This document shows, piece after piece, positions 35,634 through 45,902 of a stretch of 64,000 nucleotides of DNA. The stretch is taken from positions 186,001 through 250,000 of the forward strand of contig JARDVN010000001.1 of the NCBI GenBank assembly GCA_028994555.1. The letters are read 5' to 3'. The position numbers and the translations under genes are program-made. Origin of the DNA: Citrobacter amalonaticus. GTDB taxonomy: Bacteria; Pseudomonadota; Gammaproteobacteria; Enterobacterales; Enterobacteriaceae. The notes under the pieces were generated by a model. That model saw only the letters and a program-made list of their open reading frames with translations, was not told the DNA's origin and made no database searches. Numbering within the stretch: the stretch's first letter is position 1; each line of letters begins with the position of its first letter.

Positions 35634-36353
35634 TTACGCTTTATCGCCCAGCAGAACGGATTCCAGCGCGATTTTGATCATGTCGTTGAACGTGGTTTGA
35701 CGCTCAGCAGCCGTCGTCTGCTCGTGAGTACGGATGTGGTCAGACACGGTGCAGATGGTCAGCGCTTTCGCCCCAAACTCTGCTGCCACACCGTAAATAC
35801 CCGCCGCTTCCATTTCCACGCCCAGGATGCCGTACTTTTCCATCACGTCGAACATTTCGCCGTCCGGAGAGTAAAACAGATCCGCAGAGAACAGGTTGCC
35901 AACGCGCGCGTCCACGCCCAGCGCTTTCGCCGCGTCAACCGCGTCACGTACCATGCCGAAATCTGCAATCGCAGCGAAATCATGGTCTTTGAAACGAATG
36001 CGGTTCACTTTGGAATCGGTGCAGGCGCCCATACCAATTACCACGTCACGCAGTTTTACGTCCGGACGCACAGCACCACAGGAGCCGACGCGAATGATTT
36101 TTTTCACGCCGAAATCGGTGATCAGCTCTTTGGTGTAGATGGAGCAGGACGGGATCCCCATACCGTGACCCATCACGGAGATCTTACGGCCTTTGTAAGT
36201 CCCGGTGAAACCCAACATGCCGCGAACGTTGTTTACTTCGCGCACGTCTTCAAGAAAAGTTTCAGCAATGTGCTTTGCACGCAGCGGGTCGCCCGGCATC
36301 AATACGACGTCAGCGAAATCACCCATTTCTGCATTAATGTGAGGAGTTGCCAT
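35634..36353 (-). CDS. deoD: Purine nucleoside phosphorylase DeoD
   Basis: 239 residues from [15 protein letters not shown], equal to E. coli. Phosphorolysis of purine (deoxy)nucleosides; hexameric. Family motifs [12 protein letters not shown] and [13 protein letters not shown] (around 60-95), and the catalytic region VSDHIRTHE near 203-210. Last gene of deoCABD; a BIME separates it from deoB. Confidence 0.97.
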   Translation of the reverse strand: MATPHINAEMGDFADVVLMPGDPLRAKHIAETFLEDVREVNNVRGMLGFTGTYKGRKISVMGHGMGIPSCSIYTKELITDFGVKKIIRVGSCGAVRPDVKLRDVVIGMGACTDSKVNRIRFKDHDFAAIADFGMVRDAVDAAKALGVDARVGNLFSADLFYSPDGEMFDVMEKYGILGVEMEAAGIYGVAAEFGAKALTICTVSDHIRTHEQTTAAERQTTFNDMIKIALESVLLGDKA

Positions 36354-36377
36354 CTTCAGTTCCTTTTGCATTGTTGT

Positions 36378-36462
36378 TTTTGCCGGGTGGCGGCGGTGCT
36401 TTACCCGGCCTACAAACGGTGTGTCGTAGGCCGGATAAGCGTAGCGTCATCCGGCAATTGCA
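36378..36462. repeat. BIME between deoB and deoD
   Basis: Two opposed REP units: TTGCCGGGTGGCGGCGGTGC..ACCCGGCCTAC and CGTAGGCCGGATAAGCGTAG..TCATCCGGCAA. Confidence 0.87.
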
Positions 36463-37699
<1,237 letters not shown>

Positions 37700-37739
37700 T
37701 CATCTGCGCTGCAAAAAAAGCGATCAGATCAGTATATAG

Positions 37740-39062
37740 CTATTCGGTGATTCGACGATAGACCGTTGGTGTGCTTTCAGGCGCTTTATCGTCAAGGATA
37801 ATTGCCGCTTTGACAGCTTTCGCCGCCTCCTGCCAACTGGCTTCATCTTTCGCGTGGATTACCGCCAGCGGCTGCTTCCCGTCTACGCTGTCACCAAGAC
37901 GCGCCATATCGGTAAAGCCGACGCTGTAATCAATGGTATCCGACGCCTGGCGACGACCGCCGCCCATCGACACCACCGCCATGCCCAGCGCACGGGTATC
38001 CATCGCGCTGACGAACCCTTCGCTATCAGCATAAACCGCTTTACTGAGCATTGCCGTCGGCAGGTATTTCGCGTAGTTCTCTACAAAGTCGGTCGGGCCT
38101 TTCTGGGCGGCAACCATACGTCCAAAGACCTCAGCCGCTTTACCGTTATCCAGTACCGCCTGCAGTTTTGCACGCGCGTCAGCGTCGTCTTTCGCCAGGT
38201 TGCCGGAGATCAGCATTTCAACACACAGCGCCATCGTTACGTCGAACAGACGTGGGTTGCGGTATTCGCCGGTCAGGAACTGCACCGCTTCACGTACTTC
38301 CACGGCGTTACCGGCGCTTGACGCCAGCACCTGATTCATATCAGTCAACAGTGCGGTGGTGCGTACGCCAGCACCGTTCGCCACGCCCACAATGGCTTCC
38401 GCCAGCGCTTCAGAAAGCTCATAGGTTGGCATAAACGCGCCGCTGCCGACTTTCACGTCCATAACCAGCGCATCCAGCCCTTCCGCCAGTTTTTTCGCCA
38501 GAATGGAGCCGGTGATAAGCGGAATGGAATCCACCGTCGCGGTGATGTCGCGGGTGGCATAAAAACGTTTGTCCGCCGGTGCGAGCGAGCTGGTTTGCCC
38601 GATGATCGCCACACCCACGTCCTTAATGATTTCACGGAAACGGTTGTCGTCCGGGAAGATATCGAACCCCGGAATTGCTTCAAGCTTATCGAGCGTACCA
38701 CCGGTATGCCCCAGTCCGCGTCCCGAGATCATCGGGATGTAGCCGCCACAGGCAGCGACCATTGGGCCAAGCATCAGCGACGTCACATCGCCCACGCCGC
38801 CGGTGGAGTGTTTATCGACGATCGGGCCGTTCAGATTCAGGCTTTTCCAGTCCAGTACGGTTCCTGAATCCCGCATTGCCATGGTCAGCGAAACGCGTTC
38901 TGGCATCGTCATATCGTGGAAGAAAATGGTCATCGCCAGGGCGGCGATTTGCCCTTCAGAGACAGTGTTGTCACGAATTCCGTTGATAAAGAAACGAATT
39001 TCTTCATCGCTCAGCGCATGACCATCACGTTTTTTACGAATAATTTCTTGTGCGAGAAACAC
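37740..39062 (-). CDS. deoA: Thymidine phosphorylase DeoA
   Basis: 440 residues from a GTG start ([14 protein letters not shown]). Length and start match E. coli DeoA. Splits thymidine and deoxyuridine to base and deoxyribose 1-phosphate. Phosphate-binding signature [15 protein letters not shown] near 84-98 and [16 protein letters not shown] near 113-128. A G-rich Shine-Dalgarno tract of seven G lies 5 bp before the start (complement of 39068-39074), probably also over-called. Frame intact. Confidence 0.96.
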   Translation of the reverse strand: MFLAQEIIRKKRDGHALSDEEIRFFINGIRDNTVSEGQIAALAMTIFFHDMTMPERVSLTMAMRDSGTVLDWKSLNLNGPIVDKHSTGGVGDVTSLMLGPMVAACGGYIPMISGRGLGHTGGTLDKLEAIPGFDIFPDDNRFREIIKDVGVAIIGQTSSLAPADKRFYATRDITATVDSIPLITGSILAKKLAEGLDALVMDVKVGSGAFMPTYELSEALAEAIVGVANGAGVRTTALLTDMNQVLASSAGNAVEVREAVQFLTGEYRNPRLFDVTMALCVEMLISGNLAKDDADARAKLQAVLDNGKAAEVFGRMVAAQKGPTDFVENYAKYLPTAMLSKAVYADSEGFVSAMDTRALGMAVVSMGGGRRQASDTIDYSVGFTDMARLGDSVDGKQPLAVIHAKDEASWQEAAKAVKAAIILDDKAPESTPTVYRRITE

Positions 39063-39097
39063 GGTAACCCCCCCTGAGGGAAAAGGAAGAAGGTCAG

Positions 39098-39183
39098 TCG
39101 CAGGCCGGATAAGCTGCGCGCCATCCGGCGCTACAGGAAAAATGCCGGATGGCGGCAAAAGCCTTACCCGGCCTACAGGTTAA
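39098..39183. repeat. BIME between deoC and deoA
   Basis: Opposed units GCAGGCCGGATAAGCTGCGC..CATCCGGCGC and AATGCCGGATGGCGGCAAAA..CCCGGCCTAC, inside the operon. Confidence 0.87.
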
Positions 39184-39193
39184 TCAAAAGTCA

Positions 39194-39973
39194 TTAGTAG
39201 CTGCTTGCGCTCTTACCGTCGCCGTGCCCCAGCGCCTTCAGCAGGCTTGCCAGCAGGCTGGATGCCCCAAAACGGTAATGACGAGAATCCGCCCAGTCCG
39301 CGCCGAACAGTTCGTCAGCGATAGCGAGGAACTGCTGAGCATCTTCGGCGGTACGCACGCCGCCCGCCGGTTTGAAGCCCACGGTTTTCGATACGCCCAT
39401 GTCACGAATCACTTCCATCATGATGCGCGCGCTTTCCGGCGTGGCGTTCACCGGTACTTTACCGGTCGAGGTTTTAATGAAATCCGCCCCGGCTTTGATA
39501 GAGATTTCAGAAGCTTTACGAATAAGCTGCTCTTCTTTCAGTTCGCCGGTTTCGATGATCACTTTCAGCAGCACGTTTGCCGCCGCGCACGCGTCTTTAC
39601 AGGCTTTCACCAGGTCGAAACCGACCTGTTCGTTACCGGCCATCAGCGCACGGTACGGGAAGACCACGTCCACTTCGTCCGCCCCGTAGGCAATTGCCGC
39701 ACGGGTTTCCGCCAGCGCGATCTCAATATCGTCGTTACCGTGCGGGAAGTTGGTCACCGTTGCAATACGGATGTCCGGTGTGCCCTGCTCTTTCAGCGTT
39801 TTACGCGCAATCGGGATAAAACGCGGATAGATGCAGACTGCTGCGGTGTTGCCAACCGGGGTTTTCGCCTGATGACACAGCGCGATCACTTTTTCATTGG
39901 TGTCGTCGTCATTCAGGGTGGTCAGGTCCATCAGTTTCAGTGCGCGCAGGCTGCTTGCAGTTAAATCGCTCAT
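39194..39973 (-). CDS. deoC: Deoxyribose-phosphate aldolase DeoC
   Basis: 259 residues from [15 protein letters not shown], equal to E. coli. Class I aldolase that splits deoxyribose 5-phosphate to acetaldehyde and glyceraldehyde 3-phosphate. Schiff-base lysine in DFIKTSTGK (about 167) and second lysine in [10 protein letters not shown] (about 201). First gene of deoCABD. Confidence 0.97.
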   Translation of the reverse strand: MSDLTASSLRALKLMDLTTLNDDDTNEKVIALCHQAKTPVGNTAAVCIYPRFIPIARKTLKEQGTPDIRIATVTNFPHGNDDIEIALAETRAAIAYGADEVDVVFPYRALMAGNEQVGFDLVKACKDACAAANVLLKVIIETGELKEEQLIRKASEISIKAGADFIKTSTGKVPVNATPESARIMMEVIRDMGVSKTVGFKPAGGVRTAEDAQQFLAIADELFGADWADSRHYRFGASSLLASLLKALGHGDGKSASSY

Positions 39974-40020
39974 AACATTCTCCAACGGCATCGCCGTATT
40001 AAATTCTCACCTTGCGAGTC

Positions 40021-40036
40021 TGTTAGTATTCTAACA
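40021..40036. promoter_or_regulatory. DeoR operator at deoP2
   Basis: TGTTAGTATTCTAACA differs by one base from the 16-bp DeoR palindrome TGTTAGAATTCTAACA and lies 48 bp before the deoC start. Confidence 0.88.
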
Positions 40037-40050
40037 TCGACTCACCATTA

Positions 40051-40072
40051 CACTTCGATATACATCACAGTT
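40051..40072 (-). promoter_or_regulatory. CRP site 1 of deoP2
   Basis: The minus strand reads AACTGTGATGTATATCGAAGTG, matching the proximal CRP site of E. coli deoP2 (TGTGATGTGTATCGAAGTG as I recall it). Confidence 0.8.
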
Positions 40073-40103
40073 AATGAAAACTACGTACAAATTTGCATTA
40101 CTG
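40073..40103 (-). promoter_or_regulatory. CytR-binding interval of deoP2
   Basis: Lies between the two CRP sites and contains TTTGCATTA, similar to CytR half-sites. CytR binds between two CRP dimers at deoP2 in E. coli; assignment here is by analogy. Confidence 0.55.
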
Positions 40104-40125
40104 TAATGAGATCAACTTCAAATAA
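40104..40125 (-). promoter_or_regulatory. CRP site 2 of deoP2
   Basis: Minus strand TTATTTGAAGTTGATCTCATTA resembles the distal deoP2 CRP site of E. coli (TTATTTGAACCAGATCGCATTA as I recall it), 53 bp upstream of site 1. Confidence 0.75.
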
Positions 40126-40234
40126 TCGCCCTTTTCTGTCGATTTCTTCTCCACTCAGGCGCATCAGGATCAAAGTGCCAACAGCGCATCTTTCTACAAT
40201 GGCATCATGATCTTCGGCCGATAAAGGAATCCCG

Positions 40235-41782
40235 ATGCCTACGCCCCATGAAACCGCGCTGCAACAACGTTGCCAGCAAATCGTCACCAGTTCACTCCTC
40301 AGTCCGGAGCAGAAACGCCATTTTCTGGCGCTGGAAGCAGAAAACAACCTGCCTTACCCTGCGCTACTCGCCGGGGCGCGCCAGGCGCTGGACGACGGGG
40401 TTATCTGCGATATGTTCGAAGGTCACGCGCCGTATAAACCGCGCTACGTGCTTCCTGATTACGCGCGTTTTCTGGCTAACGGTTCAGCCTGGCTGGAACT
40501 GGAAGGGGCAAAAGATCTGGATGACGCGCTGTCTCTGTTGACTATCCTGTACCATCACGTGCCTTCCGTCACATCGATGCCGGTTTATCTGGGGCAACTG
40601 GATACGCTGCTGCAGCCATATGTGAAAATTCTAACACAAGAAGCGATCGATATTCGAATAAAACGTTTCTGGCGTTATCTCGACAGAACGCTGCCTGACG
40701 CTTTTATGCATGCCAACATTGGCCCCGCCGATACTCCCATCACCCGGGCTATTTTACGTGCCGATGCAGAATTAAAGCAGGTTGCACCTAACCTGACCTT
40801 TATTTATGACCCGGAAATCACGCCCGACGATCTGCTACTGGACGTGGCGAAAAACATTTGTGAATGCAGCAAGCCGCATATTTCTAACGGCCCTGTAAAT
40901 GATAAAATTTTCACAAAAGGTCGCTATGGCATCGTCAGTTGTTACAACTCTCTGCCGCTCGCCGGCGGCGGCAGCACGCTGGTTCGCCTCAATCTGAAAG
41001 CCATTGCCGAACGCAGCACCTCTGTCTATGACTTCTTTAACCGCACCCTGCCGTACTACTGCCAGCAGCAAATCGCCATCATCGATGCGCGATGTGAGTT
41101 CCTCTATGAGAAATCACATTTCTTTGAGAATAGCTTCCTGGTGCAGGAAGGTCTGATCGATCCACAACGTTTTGTGCCAATGTTCGGTATGTATGGTCTG
41201 GCGGAAGCCGTCAATCTGCTGTGTGAAAAGGCCGGAATGAATGCACGCTACGGTAAAGAGGAGACGGCAAACGATCTGGGGTATCGCATCAGCGCCCAGT
41301 TGGCTGATTTTGTTGAAAACACCCCAGTGAAATACGGCTGGAAAAACCGCGCCATGCTACACGCCCAGTCGGGAATCAGTTCGGATACCGGCACCACCCC
41401 AGGCGCACGTTTGCCCTATGGCGATGAACCGGATCCGATCACCCATCTGCAAGCCGTCGCGCCCCATCACGCCTATTATCAGTCTGGAATCAGTGACATT
41501 CTGACGCTCGATGAAACCATCAAGCGTAACCCGCAGGCGCTGGTGCAACTCTGTCTGGGCGCGTTCAAAGCGGGAATGCGCGAGTTTACCGCTAACGTCA
41601 GCGGTAACGATCTGGTCCGCGTCACGGGATACATGGTGCGCCTGTCGGATCTGGAAAAATATCGTGCTGAAGGCTCACGAACCAATACCACCTGGCTGGG
41701 TGAAGAGGCCGCGCGAAATACGCATATTCTGGAACGTCAACCTCGTGTCGTCAGTCATGAACAGCAGATGCGCTTTCGTTAG
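40235..41782 (+). CDS. yjjI: Glycyl-radical-enzyme-like protein YjjI
   Basis: 515 residues (E. coli 516). DUF3029 family related to glycyl radical enzymes. The C-terminal glycine motif RVTGYMVRL (Gly about 465) is the expected radical site. The next gene overlaps by 26 bp and encodes a dedicated activase. Substrate unknown; its place beside deo genes suggests anaerobic metabolism of a deoxyribose-derived compound (inference). Divergent from deoC; its first kilobase contains DeoR operators. Confidence 0.93.
   Translation: MPTPHETALQQRCQQIVTSSLLSPEQKRHFLALEAENNLPYPALLAGARQALDDGVICDMFEGHAPYKPRYVLPDYARFLANGSAWLELEGAKDLDDALSLLTILYHHVPSVTSMPVYLGQLDTLLQPYVKILTQEAIDIRIKRFWRYLDRTLPDAFMHANIGPADTPITRAILRADAELKQVAPNLTFIYDPEITPDDLLLDVAKNICECSKPHISNGPVNDKIFTKGRYGIVSCYNSLPLAGGGSTLVRLNLKAIAERSTSVYDFFNRTLPYYCQQQIAIIDARCEFLYEKSHFFENSFLVQEGLIDPQRFVPMFGMYGLAEAVNLLCEKAGMNARYGKEETANDLGYRISAQLADFVENTPVKYGWKNRAMLHAQSGISSDTGTTPGARLPYGDEPDPITHLQAVAPHHAYYQSGISDILTLDETIKRNPQALVQLCLGAFKAGMREFTANVSGNDLVRVTGYMVRLSDLEKYRAEGSRTNTTWLGEEAARNTHILERQPRVVSHEQQMRFR
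40621..40636. promoter_or_regulatory. DeoR operator at deoP1, inside yjjI
   Basis: TGTGAAAATTCTAACA matches 14 of 16 bases of the DeoR palindrome and lies exactly 600 bp from the deoP2 operator. E. coli O1 and O2 are 599 bp apart, as I recall. Confidence 0.75.
40900..40915. promoter_or_regulatory. Candidate third DeoR operator (OE), inside yjjI
   Basis: TGATAAAATTTTCACA matches 12 of 16 bases of the DeoR palindrome and lies 279 bp beyond the previous site, about the spacing known for OE in E. coli. Confidence 0.55.
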
Positions 41783-42620
41783 TCAGGTTATTCCTTTCTC
41801 CTGCGTGGACGGGCCGGGCAGTCGTCTGGCCCTGTTTCTGCAAGGATGCAATCTGCGCTGTAAGAATTGCCACAACCCGTGGACGATGGGACGCTGCAAT
41901 CACTGTGGCGAATGCGTCCCGCAGTGCCCGCATCAGGCGTTGAGTTTCAGTGCAGGGAAAGTTATCTGGCAGGCTGACGTATGCGAGCAGTGCGATACCT
42001 GTTTGCAGATGTGCCCGCAGCAGGCAACGCCGATGTCGCAAACGATGAGCGTGGAAGAGGTGTTGCGTCAGCTCCGCAAAGCCTCGTTGTTTATTGAAGG
42101 AATCACCGTCAGCGGCGGTGAAGCCACCACGCAGTTGCCTTTCATTGTGGACTTATTTACGGCTATTAAGGCCGATGCGCAGCTTCAGTCGCTCACCTGC
42201 CTGGTCGACAGTAATGGTCTGTTGAGCGAAACCGGCTGGGAAAAGTTGCTGCCGGTTTGCGATGGTGTGATGCTTGATCTCAAAGCCTGGGACAGCACGT
42301 GCCATATAGCGCTCACCGGACGGGATAATGAGCAAATCAAACGCAGTATTACGCTGCTGTCACAGCGGGGAAAACTGACGGAACTGAGGTTGCTGGTGAT
42401 CCCCGGGCAGGTGGATTATCTGCAACACATTGATGCGCTGGCGACGTTCATCAGGCAACTGGGCGATGTTCCGGTGCGACTGAACGCCTTTCACGCCCAC
42501 GGCGCTTACGGCGAAGCAAGAAGCTGGCCTGGCGCGACGCCGGAGGATGTGGCGCAACTGGCCAATGCATTACAAGAACGCGGTGTGAATCGCCTTATTT
42601 TCCCGGCGTTATACCTTTAG
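41757..42620 (+). CDS. yjjW: Radical-SAM glycyl-radical activase YjjW
   Basis: 287 residues from [14 protein letters not shown], equal to E. coli. Radical-SAM cluster CNLRCKNC (Cys31, 35, 38), then two ferredoxin-type clusters [12 protein letters not shown] (47-58) and [12 protein letters not shown] (76-87). GISGGE-like [11 protein letters not shown] follows. It should install the glycyl radical on YjjI, whose end it overlaps. Needs anaerobic conditions. Confidence 0.94.
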   Translation: MNSRCAFVSQVIPFSCVDGPGSRLALFLQGCNLRCKNCHNPWTMGRCNHCGECVPQCPHQALSFSAGKVIWQADVCEQCDTCLQMCPQQATPMSQTMSVEEVLRQLRKASLFIEGITVSGGEATTQLPFIVDLFTAIKADAQLQSLTCLVDSNGLLSETGWEKLLPVCDGVMLDLKAWDSTCHIALTGRDNEQIKRSITLLSQRGKLTELRLLVIPGQVDYLQHIDALATFIRQLGDVPVRLNAFHAHGAYGEARSWPGATPEDVAQLANALQERGVNRLIFPALYL

Positions 42621-43399
42621 CCGCCCAGATTGAACAGCGTCGTCGTATTCCGGTACAGCGCGTCAGCAATCCGCTCCGCGGGTTCCGGGCGTAATTCGCA
42701 TAACGCTTCGAACACTTTTGCCGCCTGCTCCGGGCGGTTTGGCTGCCCCTGAAAACCATTGAGCGGCATATCCGGCGCGTCGGTCTCCAGCAGCAATGCA
42801 TCCAGCGGCAGTTGCGCTATCACATCGCGGGTTTTGCGGGCGCGCGGGTAGGTGATCGTGCCACCGACGCCGATTTTGTATCCCAGTTGTACAAAGCGTT
42901 CGGCCTGTTGCAGGCTGCCAGCGAATCCATGAACCACGCCGGTACGCGGCAAATCATGACGCTTAAGATGCATCGCCAGCTTGTCATGTGTGCGCCGGGA
43001 ATGGAGAATCACCGGGAGATCGAACCGTTTTGCCAGCGTCAATTGCGCTTGCAGAAACCGCTCCTGCTTAGCAAATTGCGGATCGTCGCGATACAGATCC
43101 AGGCCTACTTCACCAATAGCGACTACCTTTGCCGGACGCTGTTCCAGCGCCTGTCGCAGCCGTTCGAGATGATCTTCCGTATGCTGTTCAATCACAATTG
43201 GATGTAAACCGAGCGCAGCATAGAGAGGCGAAAAGCGTTCCGCCAGCGCCAGCACGCGGGCAAAGTTTGCCGCTTCCGTTGCCGGAATCACGATTTTCTC
43301 CACGCCCGCCGCGCCTGCCTGTTGCAGACTGTCTGCTTCCTCCCCGATAAAAGGTGGAAAATCAAAGTGACAGTGGGTGTCGATAAAGCGAAAACTCAC
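42617..43399 (-). CDS. yjjV: TatD-family metal-dependent hydrolase YjjV
   Basis: 260 residues (E. coli 259). TIM-barrel amidohydrolase-like fold with metal ligands in [11 protein letters not shown] near the N-terminus, GEVGLD near 97, and ETDAPDMPL near the C-terminus. Predicted DNase or phosphodiesterase; the physiological substrate is not known. Starts inside the yjjU stop (4-bp overlap); converges with yjjW. Confidence 0.94.
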   Translation of the reverse strand: MSFRFIDTHCHFDFPPFIGEEADSLQQAGAAGVEKIVIPATEAANFARVLALAERFSPLYAALGLHPIVIEQHTEDHLERLRQALEQRPAKVVAIGEVGLDLYRDDPQFAKQERFLQAQLTLAKRFDLPVILHSRRTHDKLAMHLKRHDLPRTGVVHGFAGSLQQAERFVQLGYKIGVGGTITYPRARKTRDVIAQLPLDALLLETDAPDMPLNGFQGQPNRPEQAAKVFEALCELRPEPAERIADALYRNTTTLFNLGG

Positions 43400-44469
43400 G
43401 CCAGATCCTCATTACTGAATGTCGTATCGTTAGCCTGCGGTGCATCACTTACCGCCGCCACATGGACATCGTTGGCGACCGGTGCCGGAGGAACCACCAC
43501 CGGCGTCGGGGTGACGATCTGTGGCAGGTGTCGCAGTAACGGCGGTTCCGCCGCCAGCAGTTTTCCCACGGTCGCCAGGAAGTAACGCCCGCACAGCCGG
43601 CCAATTTTATAGTCTTCGCGCAGCGCCGGAATGCGGCTTCCCAGCGCCATACTTTTCAGCGGCTTCGGCGGGTAGATCTCAAAGATCCTTAGCTTGCCCG
43701 GCGGTTTTTCAATAAAGCGCTGAATTTCCGTATAGCTGGTCTCATGGTGTTGAACCAGATTGACCAGCGACTGCAGGCTACTTTCACTCAACCAGCGCTC
43801 CATTCGTTTAAACCACTGCGGGGTGTAGTACATTTGCGAAGGCACAGTACGGATGACCACCAGCGTTTTCGCCCCCTGCTTCACGGCTTCACGAACCGGG
43901 ATCGCATCACTGATGCCGCCGTCGAGGTAATTAATCCCCTCCAGCGACACACCGCTACGATAAAAGCCAGGAATTGCGCTGGTCGCCCGGATCAAATCGA
44001 GCCAGTTTTGCTTCGTCGGCGAGAAATAGCCCGGCGTATAATCATCACCCCGACAGGCGCACATGTAGAAATTTTTACCCGTCTCGAACAGGTGGGCGGC
44101 GGTGTCCATTTGCAGTGGCATCTGGCTGGCCGTCGCTTCCACCAGCCAGTCGAGGTCGATCAGATTCCCACCGCGCACAAAGCGTACCGGATCAAAGAAT
44201 TCGCGTTTGGTGGTATAGCGCATGATAACTTTGCGCCCATAACCTGGCTGGTTGCACAGATAAGCTGAGAGATTTTGTGCACCCGCAGAAGTACCGTAGT
44301 AGAGATCGAAGGGATTAAACTGCGCACGCATGAATTCATCCAGCACACCGGCCGTAAAGATCCCTCGCTGTCCACCGCCTTCACAGACGAGTGCCAGACG
44401 ACCAGGTTTAAACGTTCTTAATGCTAGCGGCGCAATATTGCCGAGCGTAACGGGTATACGCTGCCCCAC
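43396..44469 (-). CDS. yjjU: Patatin-like phospholipase YjjU
   Basis: 357 residues from a GTG start preceded by AGGAAGG; this equals E. coli, whereas an ATG 15 codons upstream would give 372. Patatin catalytic elements: oxyanion loop GGGQRG (31-36), nucleophile Ser61 in GTSAG, and Asp183 in DGG. Predicted serine esterase acting on lipids; substrate not established. Upstream of yjjV. Confidence 0.93.
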   Translation of the reverse strand: MGQRIPVTLGNIAPLALRTFKPGRLALVCEGGGQRGIFTAGVLDEFMRAQFNPFDLYYGTSAGAQNLSAYLCNQPGYGRKVIMRYTTKREFFDPVRFVRGGNLIDLDWLVEATASQMPLQMDTAAHLFETGKNFYMCACRGDDYTPGYFSPTKQNWLDLIRATSAIPGFYRSGVSLEGINYLDGGISDAIPVREAVKQGAKTLVVIRTVPSQMYYTPQWFKRMERWLSESSLQSLVNLVQHHETSYTEIQRFIEKPPGKLRIFEIYPPKPLKSMALGSRIPALREDYKIGRLCGRYFLATVGKLLAAEPPLLRHLPQIVTPTPVVVPPAPVANDVHVAAVSDAPQANDTTFSNEDLA

Positions 44470-44534
44470 CTCTGCCTTCCTGTTTTTGTTCTGTGATGTG
44501 CCAAAGTAACGCAAATTCGCGACGGCTAAAACAG

Positions 44535-44560
44535 AAAAAGCCAGTCCAATGGACTGGCTT
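44535..44560 (-). terminator. ytjA terminator
   Basis: Minus-strand AAGCCAGTCC(at)GGACTGGCTT followed by T-rich sequence, a compact factor-independent terminator just after ytjA. Confidence 0.85.
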
Positions 44561-44589
44561 GGTAGCGATATAGCGTTACAGATTACACG

Positions 44590-44751
44590 CTAGGGTCGTT
44601 TACGGCCCATAAACAGGCTGACCAGGAACAGAATGATCCCGACGACGAAGACAATTTTCGCCGCGCCCGCAGCAGTACCAGCCAGTCCACCAAATCCCAG
44701 TGCGGCGGCAATTAACGCGATAACCAGAAATATAATGCCCCAACGAAACAT
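44590..44751 (-). CDS. ytjA: Small membrane protein YtjA (53 aa)
   Basis: 53 residues starting [20 protein letters not shown]: two hydrophobic helices with a glycine/alanine-rich turn and a basic end GRKRP. Belongs to the DUF1328 family; function unknown. Same length and position as in E. coli. Downstream of osmY, with its own terminator. Confidence 0.93.
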
Positions 44752-44842
44752 AAGCTTCTCCTTTACCATAGTTAATGTCGACCGCTTGTTATGAGCGCTC
44801 AGGCTACTCATTCGCGATATTTTTAGTGTGGTGCACATTACG

Positions 44843-44865
44843 CCCCCCGACAAATGTCAGGGGGG
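44843..44865. terminator. Hairpin after osmY
   Basis: CCCCCCGACA..TGTCAGGGGGG forms a strong stem between osmY and ytjA. There is no clear T-tract. Both six-base runs may be over-called. Confidence 0.6.
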
Positions 44866-44879
44866 TGGAATACAAAGAA

Positions 44880-45497
44880 TTACTGAGCTTTCAGGTCGTT
44901 TTTGACGCTTTTCACGCCATCAACCGCTTTTGCGATACTTTCAGCGCGTTCAATTTGCGCCTGTGAATCGACGGTGCCGGAAAGCTGGACCACACCATCG
45001 GTCGTTTCAACTTTCACTTTTCGGGACGGGACGATGTCATCTGCCAGCAGTTTTGCTTTCACTTCGCTGGTCGTGGCGGTGTCACCGGCATATCCTTTCA
45101 CGGAGCTTTCTTTGCTGTCACGAACGTGAAGTTTGTCGCTAACGGACGTGACACCTTCAACACCTTTCGCGACTTTTACCGCTTCTTCCGCCTGCGCCTG
45201 GCTCTCAACGAAGCCACTCAGCGTCACCACTTTCTGTTCGGTTTTAACGGAAATATCGGTGCTCTTAATGCTTTCATGATCCACCAGTGCCGCTTTTACC
45301 TTTGCGGTAATGGCGCTGTCATCCATGAAATTACCGACTTTATTCATAGAGCTATCGACTTTTTGCCCTGCACTTTCAGTACCGGACTGCGCTTTATCCG
45401 TCGTTGCGTTTTCTGCATAGGCAGAACCCGTAGCAACAGCAGAGGTCAACATCACGGCCAGCAGAGTTTTAGAAATCTTAAGTCTTGTCATAGTCAT
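44880..45497 (-). CDS. osmY: Periplasmic osmotic-stress protein OsmY
   Basis: 205 residues (E. coli 201). Sec signal peptide cleaved after SAYA (about residue 28), then two BON domains (about 58-125 and 137-205). In E. coli it is induced by sigma-S in stationary phase and hyperosmolarity and acts as a periplasmic chaperone for outer-membrane proteins. A long leader (over 200 nt) precedes the start and holds a small ORF described separately. Confidence 0.96.
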   Translation of the reverse strand: MTMTRLKISKTLLAVMLTSAVATGSAYAENATTDKAQSGTESAGQKVDSSMNKVGNFMDDSAITAKVKAALVDHESIKSTDISVKTEQKVVTLSGFVESQAQAEEAVKVAKGVEGVTSVSDKLHVRDSKESSVKGYAGDTATTSEVKAKLLADDIVPSRKVKVETTDGVVQLSGTVDSQAQIERAESIAKAVDGVKSVKNDLKAQ

Positions 45498-45590
45498 CGA
45501 TTTAGTCCTGTTTGGTTTGCTCGTAATTTGAGCTCAGGCAACCCAGGGTTGCATTGCTGAATGGGGTGAGACACTCACCCAGTTCAGAAG

Positions 45591-45710
45591 TCAATGGCAG
45601 CGGTCACAATCACAAGCGTGATGATGATGCTCTTGCCGCAGCCCTTCCGAGTCAGTTATTAATATGGCGACTACAATAAACATCAGCGTTAAGTACTTAA
45701 ATTCACGCAT
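45591..45710 (-). CDS. Candidate small ORF (39 aa) with His/Cys-rich tail in the osmY leader
   Basis: Reads MREFKYLTLMFIVVAILITD, one hydrophobic helix, and ends in HHHHACDCDRCH: five histidines and three cysteines in twelve residues. The ATG lies 7 nt after the hexamer TAAATA (complement of 45718-45723), where the osmY transcript is expected to begin, so the message could be leaderless. There is no Shine-Dalgarno sequence. I do not recognise the product. The tail looks able to bind a metal ion. It may be a chance frame. Confidence 0.4.
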   Translation of the reverse strand: MREFKYLTLMFIVVAILITDSEGLRQEHHHHACDCDRCH

Positions 45711-45717
45711 TGAACGG

Positions 45718-45768
45718 TATTTAAAGCCGACATTTATGTCATCACTTTGTTAAATATAGATCACAATT
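45718..45768 (-). promoter_or_regulatory. osmY promoter with CRP site
   Basis: Minus strand AATTGTGATCTATATTTAACAA (45747-45768) is a CRP-like site seen also upstream of E. coli osmY as I recall; TAAATA at 45718-45723 is the likely -10 of a sigma-S promoter. Confidence 0.65.
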
Positions 45769-45902
45769 TCGAAATCGCTCGTCGGGTTGCGCAAAAAACA
45801 GGCAGTCATAAGCAAAACAGAGGGATTTAAGAACATTCCGCAAGGGGCTAAAAAGGCAGGAAAAGTCGCAGAGCGCAGCGGATGCCGCGCTCTGCAGGGC
45901 GA

